The position numbers and the translations under genes were made by a program. A stretch of DNA of 64,000 bases. Origin: Roseivirga thermotolerans. GTDB lineage: Bacteria > Bacteroidota > Bacteroidia > Cytophagales > Cyclobacteriaceae. The stretch spans positions 853,406-917,405 of the forward strand of contig NZ_BNAG01000002.1 of NCBI RefSeq assembly GCF_014653175.1, written 5' to 3'. The notes beneath the pieces were generated by a model, which was given only the letters and a program-made list of their open reading frames with translations, made no database searches and was not told the DNA's origin. This document shows, in pieces, positions 1-9,525 of this stretch (its first letter is position 1; the number at the start of each line of letters is the position of its first letter).

Positions 1-29
1 GAGTAGAGTAGGGCACAAGCAAAAAAATG

Positions 30-72
30 AAGGTCATGTATAGAACTTAAGAAGCTCATACATGACCTTTTT
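30..72. terminator. Bidirectional intrinsic terminator
   Basis: An 11-bp perfect stem (30-40 with 59-69, AAGGTCATGTA and its complement) closes an 18-nt loop. It is followed by a T run on the plus strand (69-72) and an A-rich stretch (21-27) that becomes a T run on the minus strand. It can end a plus-strand gene lying left of the window and the minus-strand gene that stops at 104. Confidence 0.7.
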
Positions 73-103
73 CAATTCTGTATTACAAGTTGAAAATAGT
101 TGG

Positions 104-799
104 CTAGTTCTTATCGGTTAGTTCTACTCCGTGAAATGGACAGTAAATCCAGGTTCCTTTCATTTTCTTTCCATCGGTAGGGCAATATTTCGGTGGTAGG
201 AGCGCGGCAAGCGGAAGTTCAAAAGAGAAAACCTCATCGCCCAAATGTACTTTAAAAGAATGTTGTTTAAAGGGATCGATAAGCCGATCTTCCTTACCCT
301 TAGATTTGAACATGAAAAACTGCATGTTTTTCCCCATATCGCCCATCATATTGGCTAGCATGGGTTGCATGAAAGACATTAGCGTACTGGCATCATTGCT
401 TATTTCGGAGTCATCTAGTGGCAGATGTTTTTTACCATCAGACGTTTCTAGGCGAATCATGGCTCTTACCTCAGATATTGGTGTGTATTTTATGTTACCA
501 AAAACACCAAACTCTCCATCAATCACGGCTATCAGTTCAAAATCATCAAAAATATCAATCATTTCTTCCAACTCATCGGCCGATATGCTCTCGTCAGCAG
601 CAAAAGAAGCTTCCCAGTACTCCAAAGGAATGTACCAAACCAACCGCATCAGGTTCTGGTCTTCGGACATTAGCTGTGTTTCATTGATGAGCTCATTGAT
701 ATCTATAGCTCTTTTTTGAGCTTGTGCTGAAAAAGTAAAAATCAAAGAGGCGATTACGGATAAAATTACAGAGCGCAAGAGAAATGGTGAATGTTTCAT
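104..799 (-). CDS. Secreted protein of unknown function with a C-terminal zinc-ribbon-like Cys pair
   Basis: The 231-residue product starts with a clear signal peptide (basic start, hydrophobic stretch to about residue 24, AQA|Q cleavage site near residue 27), so it is exported. The middle is mixed alpha/beta with a Met-rich stretch (residues about 140-165). The last 30 residues read YCPTDGKKMKGTWIYCPFHG, two Cys-Pro turns 14 residues apart with a nearby Asp and His, which looks like a small metal-binding ribbon. I recognise no family and assign no function. It stands alone, with the DUF6265 gene 80 bp upstream on the same strand and a terminator just after its stop. Confidence 0.7.
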   Translation of the reverse strand: MKHSPFLLRSVILSVIASLIFTFSAQAQKRAIDINELINETQLMSEDQNLMRLVWYIPLEYWEASFAADESISADELEEMIDIFDDFELIAVIDGEFGVFGNIKYTPISEVRAMIRLETSDGKKHLPLDDSEISNDASTLMSFMQPMLANMMGDMGKNMQFFMFKSKGKEDRLIDPFKQHSFKVHLGDEVFSFELPLAALLPPKYCPTDGKKMKGTWIYCPFHGVELTDKN

Positions 800-880
800 T
801 GGTTAGGTTTTACTTGCTAAACTTAAGTGGAAAAATGAAAAAACTAAAGCCAGGGCATAAGTTGAACGTTGGTTTTGGTA

Positions 881-1345
881 CTAATTCAATTTATTGAATA
901 CAAAATCTTTCTTCCTGGACGCACCATCTGATATAGATGCAATGAGCTTGTTTTGTTCGAGTTTGTAGCTAATAACTTTCGGGAAATCGTGTTCCGGATT
1001 TTCGCAAATAAACCCATCAGCATTAGTATAGGTAAGCCTAAAGCGTACCGGATTATCATTTTCAGCCACTTTGGCAATATAAAAGAGCGCATTGTCTTCT
1101 TGGAGCAGTTGCAGGTGTTCTACAAATACCGTATCCGTATCTTTCAGTGTAAAGCCAATTCCTTTATACTCTGTATCTGTTTGTTTTTCCCAAAACTCAA
1201 AAGCGGTAGTGCCGGGGGGAGCATTTAAGCGTTGCCATTGACCTAGTAACCAGCTTAGCTCGTCTATACCTTGTGGTTTCTGATGGCTTGAATGCGGAGC
1301 AACTAAAGCAGCGAGTGTTAAAAACAAAGGCAACAACTTTTTCAT
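881..1345 (-). CDS. DUF6265-family exported protein
   Basis: The product (154 aa from the ATG) has an N-terminal hydrophobic signal, then the pattern LSWLLGQWQR, FEFWEK, Y-G-G and ENPEHDFPK, which is the DUF6265 pattern as I know it from Bacteroidota. The fold is expected to be a lipocalin-like beta barrel; its ligand is not known. An in-frame GTG lies 12 nt further upstream (start 1357), but ATG at 1345 gives the usual MKKLLPLF signal-peptide start and is preferred. No Shine-Dalgarno is present, as is normal in this phylum. The gene lies 38 bp downstream of the deacetylase gene and may share its transcript. Confidence 0.7.
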   Translation of the reverse strand: MKKLLPLFLTLAALVAPHSSHQKPQGIDELSWLLGQWQRLNAPPGTTAFEFWEKQTDTEYKGIGFTLKDTDTVFVEHLQLLQEDNALFYIAKVAENDNPVRFRLTYTNADGFICENPEHDFPKVISYKLEQNKLIASISDGASRKKDFVFNKLN

Positions 1346-1383
1346 AACAATTAACACTTAAGAAAGATAAGCTTTTTTATGGG

Positions 1384-2397
1384 TCACTCGGCAATTTGAG
1401 GGATTACCCAAAGGTAACTGAACCAGTGCCAACGGCCTTCACTATCGGGCACGGTAATGGTAAATAGTGTCCTCCTTCGTTTTAGGTCCCGGTCTGGCCT
1501 AATGCTTAGCTTAACCAACCCTTCTTTTACAACCTGTATGGATTTACGACATTCGGCTCCCTGAACAAAGCACTGCAATTGCTCTAGTTTTAGTTTGTTT
1601 TCTGTAAACTCCAGCTCAATTCGCGGAAGACTTTTGCTACCTGAAAAGCCATTGGTATTGACTTCCTGACGGCTTACTACCAGAGTATGCATGTTAGCCT
1701 TCTGTTTAAATTCATTGAGATTGGCATAGAACTCCGACATGGGAAAGCGCGGCAAATAAAACTGGCTTTGCTGGCTATGCATTACTCCTGAGTTTTGAGC
1801 AGCAGCTCCTTTATAACCTCTTTTTTTTAGGGTATTGGCCATAAAAGCATTCCACTCTCCATAGGGATAGGCATAAATGGTAGGTTTAGTACCCAGGTGT
1901 TCTATAAAAGCATCTTCACTTGTTTGTAAATCCTCTTCAAAGAAGGCATCTGTTTTGTTGAGAAAGTAGGCATGTGAATGTGAGTGATTGCCTATTTCTA
2001 TACCGGCCTCTTGTACCTTTTTTAGTTCAGACCAGTTCATATAGTCTTTTCCTCCAACCGTTTCAGTGTTTACAAACAATGTGGCTTTAAAGCCATATTT
2101 CTGTAATAGAGGAAGGCCTTTTTCGTAAAAGCTAGAGTAGCCATCGTCTATAGTCAGAACCACCGCTTTTTGGCCTTTCTTGGGTCTCTTTAAACGATCT
2201 ATGGCTTCAGAAAAGGTGAGTACTTCGTAGCCTCCATCCTTTAAAAATTTCAGGTGCGCCTCAAACTTATCGAGCGATACGTTGGTACTGGGGAACCTGT
2301 CATCTCCAAAACGATGATATACAAAGGCACTTATTCCGCCCTCCTGGGCACTTAGCTGCGTGCCAATTGCTAATAGAAAGATTATCAAACTGCGCAT
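1384..2397 (-). CDS. Exported NodB-type polysaccharide deacetylase (carbohydrate esterase 4)
   Basis: This 337-aa protein begins with a signal peptide (cleavage near residue 17, LSA-Q). The NodB domain spans about residues 20-235 and keeps the catalytic TIDDGYSSF motif (82-90, Asp84/Asp85) and the metal-binding GNHSHSH motif (His138, His142). These enzymes remove acetyl groups from N-acetylated sugars in peptidoglycan, chitin or exopolysaccharide; the substrate here cannot be read. The C-terminal 100 residues form a beta-rich extension after the catalytic domain. Its ATG overlaps the stop of the Bax-like glucosaminidase gene by one base (TAATG), so the two are very likely translated from one mRNA and both act on the cell envelope. 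Confidence 0.85.
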   Translation of the reverse strand: MRSLIIFLLAIGTQLSAQEGGISAFVYHRFGDDRFPSTNVSLDKFEAHLKFLKDGGYEVLTFSEAIDRLKRPKKGQKAVVLTIDDGYSSFYEKGLPLLQKYGFKATLFVNTETVGGKDYMNWSELKKVQEAGIEIGNHSHSHAYFLNKTDAFFEEDLQTSEDAFIEHLGTKPTIYAYPYGEWNAFMANTLKKRGYKGAAAQNSGVMHSQQSQFYLPRFPMSEFYANLNEFKQKANMHTLVVSRQEVNTNGFSGSKSLPRIELEFTENKLKLEQLQCFVQGAECRKSIQVVKEGLVKLSIRPDRDLKRRRTLFTITVPDSEGRWHWFSYLWVIPQIAE

Positions 2398-3239
2398 TAC
2401 TTAAGCGGGTATCTTAGATAAGTTGTGTCCAAGTGATGATGATCGTACTGTTCAAACCTATTGTAGCGAATCATTCCAAATACCTGCTCCACATATTCGT
2501 CTCCTCGCTCCGAGTATTTATCCAGCAAGGGAACCAGGGCCCTGATGTCTGAAGTTTCGGCCCTTTTTCTACGGAACCGGGCATATGCAGGGGTTCTGGC
2601 TATGGTTTGAAAATAGTCCATCACCGATTCTTCAATATGATCATATTTTCGCAGATATACCTGGTAATCTTCTCGCCTTACACTAGCGGCAATACGAGGC
2701 TCATTGGGATCGAAAGACCAAACCCCGAAGACATTGTTGGCTTCTCTGAAAAAGCGAGATTTGCCCCAGCCCGATTCAATGGCAGCTTGCGCCAATACGA
2801 TGCTGTTGGGGTGGGTGAGCAACCTTCTTTTAAGCAACAGAATATCGTCTGTTTTATAGGTTTCTGTTAGTTGTAGAAAAAACAGGCTGTCTTCAGCATT
2901 CAATTTCTTTTTAATCTGAATGCTTTCCAGTCGTTTTAGGTCTATTTCCAGTCGTTTTTTAGCCACCAGTATGGCCGGCAACATTACGGCAATAAAACGC
3001 TGCTTGGCTTCGTCTGAATCGAGTGAATCCAGAAAGGTAACGTTGCTATAAAGGATTGGTCGTACAACAACGGAATCAATTAACTGGATTTCTTCGGGGC
3101 TAAGTACCTCTCTGTATTCGGTAATAATTTCGGGCCATTCTGCTCTTTCGACTTCCTTTGTGGTTCTAAACCAGCGGGTCGAAAGAATAATCAGGAAAAT
3201 AAAGGTGAGAATGACAATGACCTTCCGTTCATCAGACAT
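2397..3239 (-). CDS. Bax-like membrane-anchored glucosaminidase
   Basis: A single N-terminal membrane segment (about residues 7-21) is followed by a periplasmic domain of 280 aa in total. The segment LAQAAIESGWGKSRFF (from about residue 149, likely catalytic Glu155) and NNVFGVWSF are hallmarks of the Bax/FlgJ-type glucosaminidase fold, which cleaves the N-acetylglucosaminyl bond of peptidoglycan. The protein ends with a conserved-looking RYNRFEQYD segment. It is the first gene of a two-gene unit with the NodB deacetylase, overlapping it by one base. A role in peptidoglycan turnover is inferred from the family; specificity is unknown. Confidence 0.8.
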   Translation of the reverse strand: MSDERKVIVILTFIFLIILSTRWFRTTKEVERAEWPEIITEYREVLSPEEIQLIDSVVVRPILYSNVTFLDSLDSDEAKQRFIAVMLPAILVAKKRLEIDLKRLESIQIKKKLNAEDSLFFLQLTETYKTDDILLLKRRLLTHPNSIVLAQAAIESGWGKSRFFREANNVFGVWSFDPNEPRIAASVRREDYQVYLRKYDHIEESVMDYFQTIARTPAYARFRRKRAETSDIRALVPLLDKYSERGDEYVEQVFGMIRYNRFEQYDHHHLDTTYLRYPLK

Positions 3240-3318
3240 GAGGCAAATATAACCATCCTTATGGAATCTTTTGTAATTCGTAGATAACCGGCTCTGCCTC
3301 TATGCGGCTTCTGCCCAC

Positions 3319-4860
3319 TCAACTGTAGGCTTTACGCTTCTCTCGCACCAGTTCGGCAAAGTCCCTGCCCTCAATTTTAGAGTCAATCCAACTCATCAGG
3401 TCAAAATAGAGCAGTGTTTTTTGGGAGAAGTCTCCTTCATTCACTTTTTCAATTTCTGCCTTTAGGCTCATAAATCCCTTTTTGAGGTCTTGTGGAAAAA
3501 TAGAACCTATTTTGCTCATAAATTCCAGAAAGACTTGCTGTACCTTTCCCAGGTTTTCTTCGAAAACAATATAGTCGCGGGCGGCTTGTAGTTTTTGTTC
3601 CATATAATCTTCTTCTCCGGTGTCGTAATCTATGAGTATGCTCAATATACGGGCATAGCCTTTGAGATCACTGCGCAGTCTGTCTCCATCGTTTAGTAAC
3701 CGATTCAGGTAGAGCCTTGCCTGGCTGTAGTGTTTTAGGGCAAAATAATAGACTGAGGCTTTATAGTAGATTACAATAAGGTTGTGCTTGTCAATGTATT
3801 TCCTGTTAGCCTCCACCTCTTGCATTATGGTTTTTATTTCGGGCAGCTTGCCTTCAAAGTCGGTGGTAAGAAACACGTGATTGAAAGCCTGAATAGCCTT
3901 ATACTTCACCAATAATACCTGCGTATTACTGGCCAATGAGGGACCTTCCTGCTGTTCAAACCGTTGAAATAGGCTATAGTAGTGCTCAAACTTTTGAATG
4001 CTGTTTACTCTGAAGGCCGATTGCAATAATCGATTGAGCCCTTTTAAATACCCGGCTCGTCTTTTCTTATCGAGTCCCGTTTCGTGGAATATGTCGATCC
4101 ACTTTTCGGCATAGGTAATGCACTTTTCGAAGTCGTAAGTAAGGTAGGAAAACCAGTAGTAGGCTCGGTATAGATAAAACTTTTCGTTGAATGCCAACTC
4201 CGACTCTTTAAAGTCGGGCAGGTTGGTGTAGAAGAGGGCCTTTAGGTTGTTTAATTCCCTTTCCGATTTCACCATGCCGTGTTCCACAAAGCGGGCTTTT
4301 AGCTTAGTGGCCAGCGTGAAAAACTGTTGCACATTCATAAATCGCTTCATGGCCTGCTCAGTTTGGGCGTTGAGTTCATCGGCCTGTTTTTCTTCCAAAT
4401 CAAATACCTGCTGAGACCTAATCTGCTTCTCGTAGTCGAGCAGTGCCAGCTGAAATAAGTCTTTTCGATAGTCACCCGTTATATTTTTGGCCCTGTTCAA
4501 CAGCCTCAGACTCTGGTGATAAAGCCCCTTTTTATAGAGCACCCTAATGTAATCCAACTGTTCCCGCAGGTCTATGTCTATATCGTGTTTCAGGTTAGAA
4601 AGACGCAGACTAGCCAAAATCTGACTGTATAAGTGAGATTTGAGATTGGCAAACTGTGTCTTGCTGGTTTTGGGTAGTTTTTTGAGAATCAGTGCCTCAT
4701 CGTACACATCCATTTGCTCCATTATGTCGAACAGCTTTATGTATTTCGTTTCGCGCGAGCTTCCTACCCGGTTGGCATATAGCTTAAAACTTCTCTTCTC
4801 AGACTTGGTGAGTGACTGTATGAGTTCAAAAAGCAGTTGTTCATTCTGAATCTTGGACAT
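3319..4860 (-). CDS. Helical repeat protein of unknown function
   Basis: The 513-aa product has no signal peptide or membrane segment. It is almost entirely alpha helical with TPR-like pairs (for example LREQLDYIRVLYKKGLYHQSLRLLNRA near residues 95-125 and ALKHYSQARLYLNRLL near 375-390). The N-terminus (FELIQSLTKSEKRSFKLYA) is of a kind I have seen in uncharacterised Bacteroidota proteins. No catalytic motif is visible. It is divergent from gltB, with a 186-bp intergenic space, and is not obviously linked to the envelope genes downstream. It may be a scaffold or a regulator, but this is a guess from fold only. Confidence 0.75.
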   Translation of the reverse strand: MSKIQNEQLLFELIQSLTKSEKRSFKLYANRVGSSRETKYIKLFDIMEQMDVYDEALILKKLPKTSKTQFANLKSHLYSQILASLRLSNLKHDIDIDLREQLDYIRVLYKKGLYHQSLRLLNRAKNITGDYRKDLFQLALLDYEKQIRSQQVFDLEEKQADELNAQTEQAMKRFMNVQQFFTLATKLKARFVEHGMVKSERELNNLKALFYTNLPDFKESELAFNEKFYLYRAYYWFSYLTYDFEKCITYAEKWIDIFHETGLDKKRRAGYLKGLNRLLQSAFRVNSIQKFEHYYSLFQRFEQQEGPSLASNTQVLLVKYKAIQAFNHVFLTTDFEGKLPEIKTIMQEVEANRKYIDKHNLIVIYYKASVYYFALKHYSQARLYLNRLLNDGDRLRSDLKGYARILSILIDYDTGEEDYMEQKLQAARDYIVFEENLGKVQQVFLEFMSKIGSIFPQDLKKGFMSLKAEIEKVNEGDFSQKTLLYFDLMSWIDSKIEGRDFAELVREKRKAYS

Positions 4861-5046
4861 GCTATAAGTTAAGGTTTTAATCGGTTGGTTTACAGTTGTT
4901 TATTCGTGTTTTTCCTAAGCATGGAGTTCATATGGTCTATGAAATCTACTGGCTTCAACACAGACAAATTAGATAAATTCAGAATGGTTGACTTTACAAA
5001 GAGCTATCAAATCAACGTAAACGATTGCCAAGTTTAAACGAACAAA

Positions 5047-8000
5047 ATGAGCAAACCCAAAGGACTATATAGAGAAGAGTTTGAGAAGGATGCCTGTGGC
5101 ATTGGCTTTATTGCCCAACTTAAGAACCAGCCATCGCACAGCCTGGTAGCCGATGCGCTTAAGATGTTGCACCGAATGGAACACCGGGGAGGTGTGGCGG
5201 CCGATGATAAGACGGGCGATGGGGCTGGTATTCACACCCAAATACCCCATGCATTTTTTAGCCAACTGGCAGCCAAAGAGGGCGTTGAACTTCCTGACAA
5301 AGAGCACTATGGTGTAGCTATGCTGTTTATTCCCTCCTCAAATACTGCTGATTTCTTTAGCTTGCTTGAAGAGGCTCTAACGGAGTTAAACCTGGCGTGC
5401 GTATGGAAAAGGAGGGTGCCTACCAACGGAGTAAAACTTGGTGATTTTGCTCGTAGCAACGAACCGGAGGTTTGGCAGTATTTCATAAGGGGAGAGGCCG
5501 GCTATGGAATAGATTTAAACAGAAGGCTCTATTTGTTCAGAAAACTGTGTGAACATAAAGCTGCTATGCTTGAGGGCGGAAGAGCATTTTACATGTCTTC
5601 CTGTTCGGTACATTCCATAGTTTACAAGGGGGAGTTGCGCACCTGGCAGCTCGATGAATACTACCCGGACCTCTCCGCGCCACACTTTACCTCTGCCTTT
5701 GCCATAGTTCATTCGCGCTTTTCAACCAATACGTTACCCGAGTGGCGATTGGCCCAGCCCTTTAGGTATATCGCCCACAACGGAGAAATTAACACCATAA
5801 AGGGCAACATAAATAAAATGAAGTCAAGAGAAGCTCTTTTCCGATCGGCCCATTTTAGCCAAGAAGAGCTAAAGGTATTGCTGCCGATATGCCAGGCTGA
5901 GTTTTCTGACTCGGCCAACCTCGACATGGCTGTAGAGTTATTAGTAATGGGAGGAAGAGAAATTGAGCGTGTTATGGCCATGCTTATTCCTCCGGCATGG
6001 AGAGAAAATTTGGCCCTTAGCCCCGAACTAAGAGCATTTTACGATTACCACGCTACCTTTTTGGAACCATGGGATGGTCCGGCTGCCGTATGCTTTACGG
6101 ATGGAAACAAAGTAGGGGCCTGCATAGATCGCAATGGCCTTAGACCTACGCGATATACACTAACAGACGATAATCGCCTCATATTTGCTTCAGAAACCGG
6201 TATTGTAGAGGTGCCTCCTGAAAATGTATTGAAGAGAGGTAAGCTAAAACCCGGTCAAATGCTACTGGTCAATTTAGTTGAGCACAGTTTTGAAGAAGAT
6301 GCATCAATTAAAAAACGACTAAGCAGGGCCAGTGACTATATAAGCTGGAACCAAAAGCTAATTATCAATGAGTCCGAATTGGGTGAACCATTCCAATCCA
6401 ACACCCACCGAGCGGCCCGGCCTGAACCCTCAGACCTCCTTAAGGCCCAGTTGCTGTTCGGATACTCCAAAGAAGACATTAAGTACATACTAAAGCCTAT
6501 GGTGGCCAGTGGTTCAGAGCCCATAGGCTCTATGGGAAACGACAGCCCATTGGCCGTATTTGCCAGGCGAAATGCTCACCTTTCCAATTACTTCAAGCAG
6601 CTTTTTGCCCAAGTGAGCAACCCGGCCATAGACCCCATTCGTGAAAAGGCCGTGATGTCTTTGGCGGTTTACCTGGGGCAATCCAATAATCTACTGGAAG
6701 ACAATGACCCCACATCTCGAAAAATAGTACTTGAACAACCCGTTCTCACTTCACAGAAACTGGATAAATTAAGGAATGAACCACCTGAAGGGTTCAACAG
6801 TCAGTATCTTAAAGCTTGTTACAATCCTCAGAAGTATGCACTCAAAGAGGCTATTGAGCAGAAAGCGAAAGAAGCGGCCCAGTGGGTAAGGGCCGGAGCA
6901 AACCTCCTGGTATTGAGTAATAAACCACAGCCTAACCAGCTTTCCATTCCTTCGCTGCTCATTACCGGAGCAGTACATCACCATTTAATCAAAGAAGGCA
7001 TTAGGGCAAGAGTAAGTCTTATTATTGAGGCCGGAGATGCTACAGAAACCCATCATTTTGCTACGCTTATTGGCTATGGAGCCTCTGCTGTTTGTCCGTA
7101 TTTGGCTATAGACACCATTCGCTCGCTAATAGAGCCGGAGGAAGAAGAGCAAGCGGTGAGTCAGTATATAAAGGCCATTGGCTATGGATTAAGGAAAATT
7201 CTTTCCAAAATGGGTATCTCCACCCTTCAGTCCTACGAAAGCGCTCAAATCTTTGAAATACTTGGCTTGAATGATGAGGTGGTGAACCTATGTTTTAAAG
7301 GAACCCCTTCACGTATTGGTGGAAAGGGATTTGAAGAGCTAGAGCAGGAACTAATACAAAATCAGCAGCTCACCCGTTCGGTTACTAACTCCGGAAGTGT
7401 ATTGGCCGATGGAGGAATATACCAGTGGAGGGTAGAAGGAGAAAAACACCTTTTCAACCCAAAAACCATTCACTTGCTCCAAAAATCAACCCGTTTGAAT
7501 GATCAGGAGCTTTTCAGAGCCTATTGCAGAGAGATAGATCAGCAAGAAAGTGCCCATGTAACGTTGAGAAGTCTGTTCGACTTCAGGGAATCATCAGCCA
7601 TTGATTTAAAGGAGGTTGAACCAGCCAGCGAAATAATGAAACGTTTTGCAACCGGGGCTATGTCTTTTGGTTCCATTTCGGAGGAGGCTCACACTACCAT
7701 TGCCAAAGCCATGAACCTGATTGGAGCCAAGTCGAATAGTGGAGAGGGAGGAGAAGATGCTTCGCGATTCACGCCAGGAAAGGATGGGTTATTGGCAAGA
7801 TCGTCCATAAAACAGGTGGCCAGTGGCCGTTTTGGGGTTACCACTCATTACCTTATCAATGCCGATGAGCTACAAATAAAGGTAGCTCAAGGAGCAAAAC
7901 CGGGAGAAGGAGGCCAACTCCCTGGACTAAAAGTTGATGAAAACATAGCCCGGATTAGGCATTCTACTCCGGGTGTAACCCTTATTTCTCCACCACCACA

Positions 8001-9525
8001 CCACGATATTTATTCCATCGAAGATCTTGCACAGCTCATTTTCGACCTTAAAAATGTAAATCCAAAAGCGGAAGTGAGTGTGAAACTGGTAGCAGAGGCA
8101 GGAGTAGGAACCATTGCGGCCGGGGTGGCCAAAGCCAACGCAGACACCATACTTATTTCAGGCCACGATGGAGGCACCGGGGCTTCCCCTCTCAGTTCCA
8201 TTCAACATGCCGGTATCCCTTGGGAAATTGGTCTGGCAGAAGCACACCAAACGCTCATGCGCAATGGTCTGCGCAATCGTATTAAGCTACAAACCGATGG
8301 TCAAATAAAAACAGCCAGAGACCTGGCCATAGCCACTATGTTGGGCGCTGAAGAATGGGGTGTAGCCACGGCCGTGCTGGTGGTAGAAGGCTGTATAATG
8401 ATGCGCAAGTGCCACCTCAATACCTGCCCGGTTGGTATAGCTACTCAACGTCCTGAATTAAGGCGGCTCTTTACCGGTGAAGTAGATCATATTGTAAACT
8501 TCTTTAGGCTCATGGCCGAGGAGTTACGCTATATTATGGCCCAATTGGGGGTTAAGACGGTTAATGAACTGGTTGGCCGAACAGACCTACTGGCATTTAA
8601 TAAGGACAAAGCCATTAGCAAAGGAGGTAGAGTAGACCTCAGTGCACTTTTAGAAAATCCATTAGCTACAGAAGGGGCTCCTCAGCATAAAACAGTACAG
8701 CAACCTTCACGAATTGACCACGTGCTCGATGTAAAGCTCATTGAGTTGGCTCAGCCTACCTTTCGCCATGGAGAACGAGTACGGTTCGAACAATTCATTC
8801 ATAATGAAAACAGAACCACCGGGGCTATGCTTTCCGGTTCTTTTACTCAAAAATTCGGACCGCAAGGCCTGCCGGATGGTACCATTACAGTAGACTTTAG
8901 CGGTACGGCCGGGCAAAGTTTTGGAGCTTTTCTAGCCCATGGTATCACCTTTAACCTGGAAGGGGAGGCAAACGACTATGTTGGCAAAGGACTCTCCGGT
9001 GGTAAACTGGTAATATACCCTAAGCCGGAAACTACGTGCAAGGCGGCCGATAATGTACTAATTGGCAATGTGGCCCTGTATGGTGCTACCCGAGGAAGGC
9101 TCTATGTGAATGGACAGGCAGGAGAACGATTTGCCGTTAGAAATTCTGGAGCCAGTGCAGTGGTAGAGGGGGTGGGCGACCACGCCTGCGAATATATGAC
9201 CGGAGGCCGGGTAATTGTTTTAGGTGAAACCGGAAAAAACTTTGCAGCCGGAATGTCTGGTGGAATAGCCTATGTATATGCGGCCAACTTTGACTTTCAA
9301 TCGTGTTGCAATTTGGAGCTTGTTCAGCTCGAATACCCCGAGGAAGATGATTTTAACTTCCTGCATATGATGTTAGAGAAGCATCATCGATACACCAATA
9401 GTGTAAAAGCTATTGAACTGTTGAGTCAGTGGCCTTTGGCCAAAGCAGACTTTGTAAAGGTTATTCCTACAGAATATAAAAGAGTAATGGCTCAAAAAAG
9501 AGACTTCAAAAATGTGATGGCATAA
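5047..9525 (+). CDS. gltB: Glutamate synthase, large (alpha) subunit
   Basis: GltB makes glutamate from glutamine and 2-oxoglutarate in the cytoplasm. At 1492 aa it has full length. The glutaminase (class II amidotransferase) domain begins at Cys17 (EKDACGIGF), so a 16-residue propeptide must be removed to expose the nucleophile. The central and FMN-binding synthase domains follow (GEGGEDASRF, about residue 904; GHDGGTGASPL, about 1038), with the 3Fe-4S cluster cysteines at 1116, 1122 and 1127 (CIMMRKCHLNTC). The C-terminal GXGXG beta-helix domain spans about 1230-1440. Its stop overlaps the gltD start (TAATG), so the subunits are translationally coupled. Confidence 0.98.
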   Translation: MSKPKGLYREEFEKDACGIGFIAQLKNQPSHSLVADALKMLHRMEHRGGVAADDKTGDGAGIHTQIPHAFFSQLAAKEGVELPDKEHYGVAMLFIPSSNTADFFSLLEEALTELNLACVWKRRVPTNGVKLGDFARSNEPEVWQYFIRGEAGYGIDLNRRLYLFRKLCEHKAAMLEGGRAFYMSSCSVHSIVYKGELRTWQLDEYYPDLSAPHFTSAFAIVHSRFSTNTLPEWRLAQPFRYIAHNGEINTIKGNINKMKSREALFRSAHFSQEELKVLLPICQAEFSDSANLDMAVELLVMGGREIERVMAMLIPPAWRENLALSPELRAFYDYHATFLEPWDGPAAVCFTDGNKVGACIDRNGLRPTRYTLTDDNRLIFASETGIVEVPPENVLKRGKLKPGQMLLVNLVEHSFEEDASIKKRLSRASDYISWNQKLIINESELGEPFQSNTHRAARPEPSDLLKAQLLFGYSKEDIKYILKPMVASGSEPIGSMGNDSPLAVFARRNAHLSNYFKQLFAQVSNPAIDPIREKAVMSLAVYLGQSNNLLEDNDPTSRKIVLEQPVLTSQKLDKLRNEPPEGFNSQYLKACYNPQKYALKEAIEQKAKEAAQWVRAGANLLVLSNKPQPNQLSIPSLLITGAVHHHLIKEGIRARVSLIIEAGDATETHHFATLIGYGASAVCPYLAIDTIRSLIEPEEEEQAVSQYIKAIGYGLRKILSKMGISTLQSYESAQIFEILGLNDEVVNLCFKGTPSRIGGKGFEELEQELIQNQQLTRSVTNSGSVLADGGIYQWRVEGEKHLFNPKTIHLLQKSTRLNDQELFRAYCREIDQQESAHVTLRSLFDFRESSAIDLKEVEPASEIMKRFATGAMSFGSISEEAHTTIAKAMNLIGAKSNSGEGGEDASRFTPGKDGLLARSSIKQVASGRFGVTTHYLINADELQIKVAQGAKPGEGGQLPGLKVDENIARIRHSTPGVTLISPPPHHDIYSIEDLAQLIFDLKNVNPKAEVSVKLVAEAGVGTIAAGVAKANADTILISGHDGGTGASPLSSIQHAGIPWEIGLAEAHQTLMRNGLRNRIKLQTDGQIKTARDLAIATMLGAEEWGVATAVLVVEGCIMMRKCHLNTCPVGIATQRPELRRLFTGEVDHIVNFFRLMAEELRYIMAQLGVKTVNELVGRTDLLAFNKDKAISKGGRVDLSALLENPLATEGAPQHKTVQQPSRIDHVLDVKLIELAQPTFRHGERVRFEQFIHNENRTTGAMLSGSFTQKFGPQGLPDGTITVDFSGTAGQSFGAFLAHGITFNLEGEANDYVGKGLSGGKLVIYPKPETTCKAADNVLIGNVALYGATRGRLYVNGQAGERFAVRNSGASAVVEGVGDHACEYMTGGRVIVLGETGKNFAAGMSGGIAYVYAANFDFQSCCNLELVQLEYPEEDDFNFLHMMLEKHHRYTNSVKAIELLSQWPLAKADFVKVIPTEYKRVMAQKRDFKNVMA

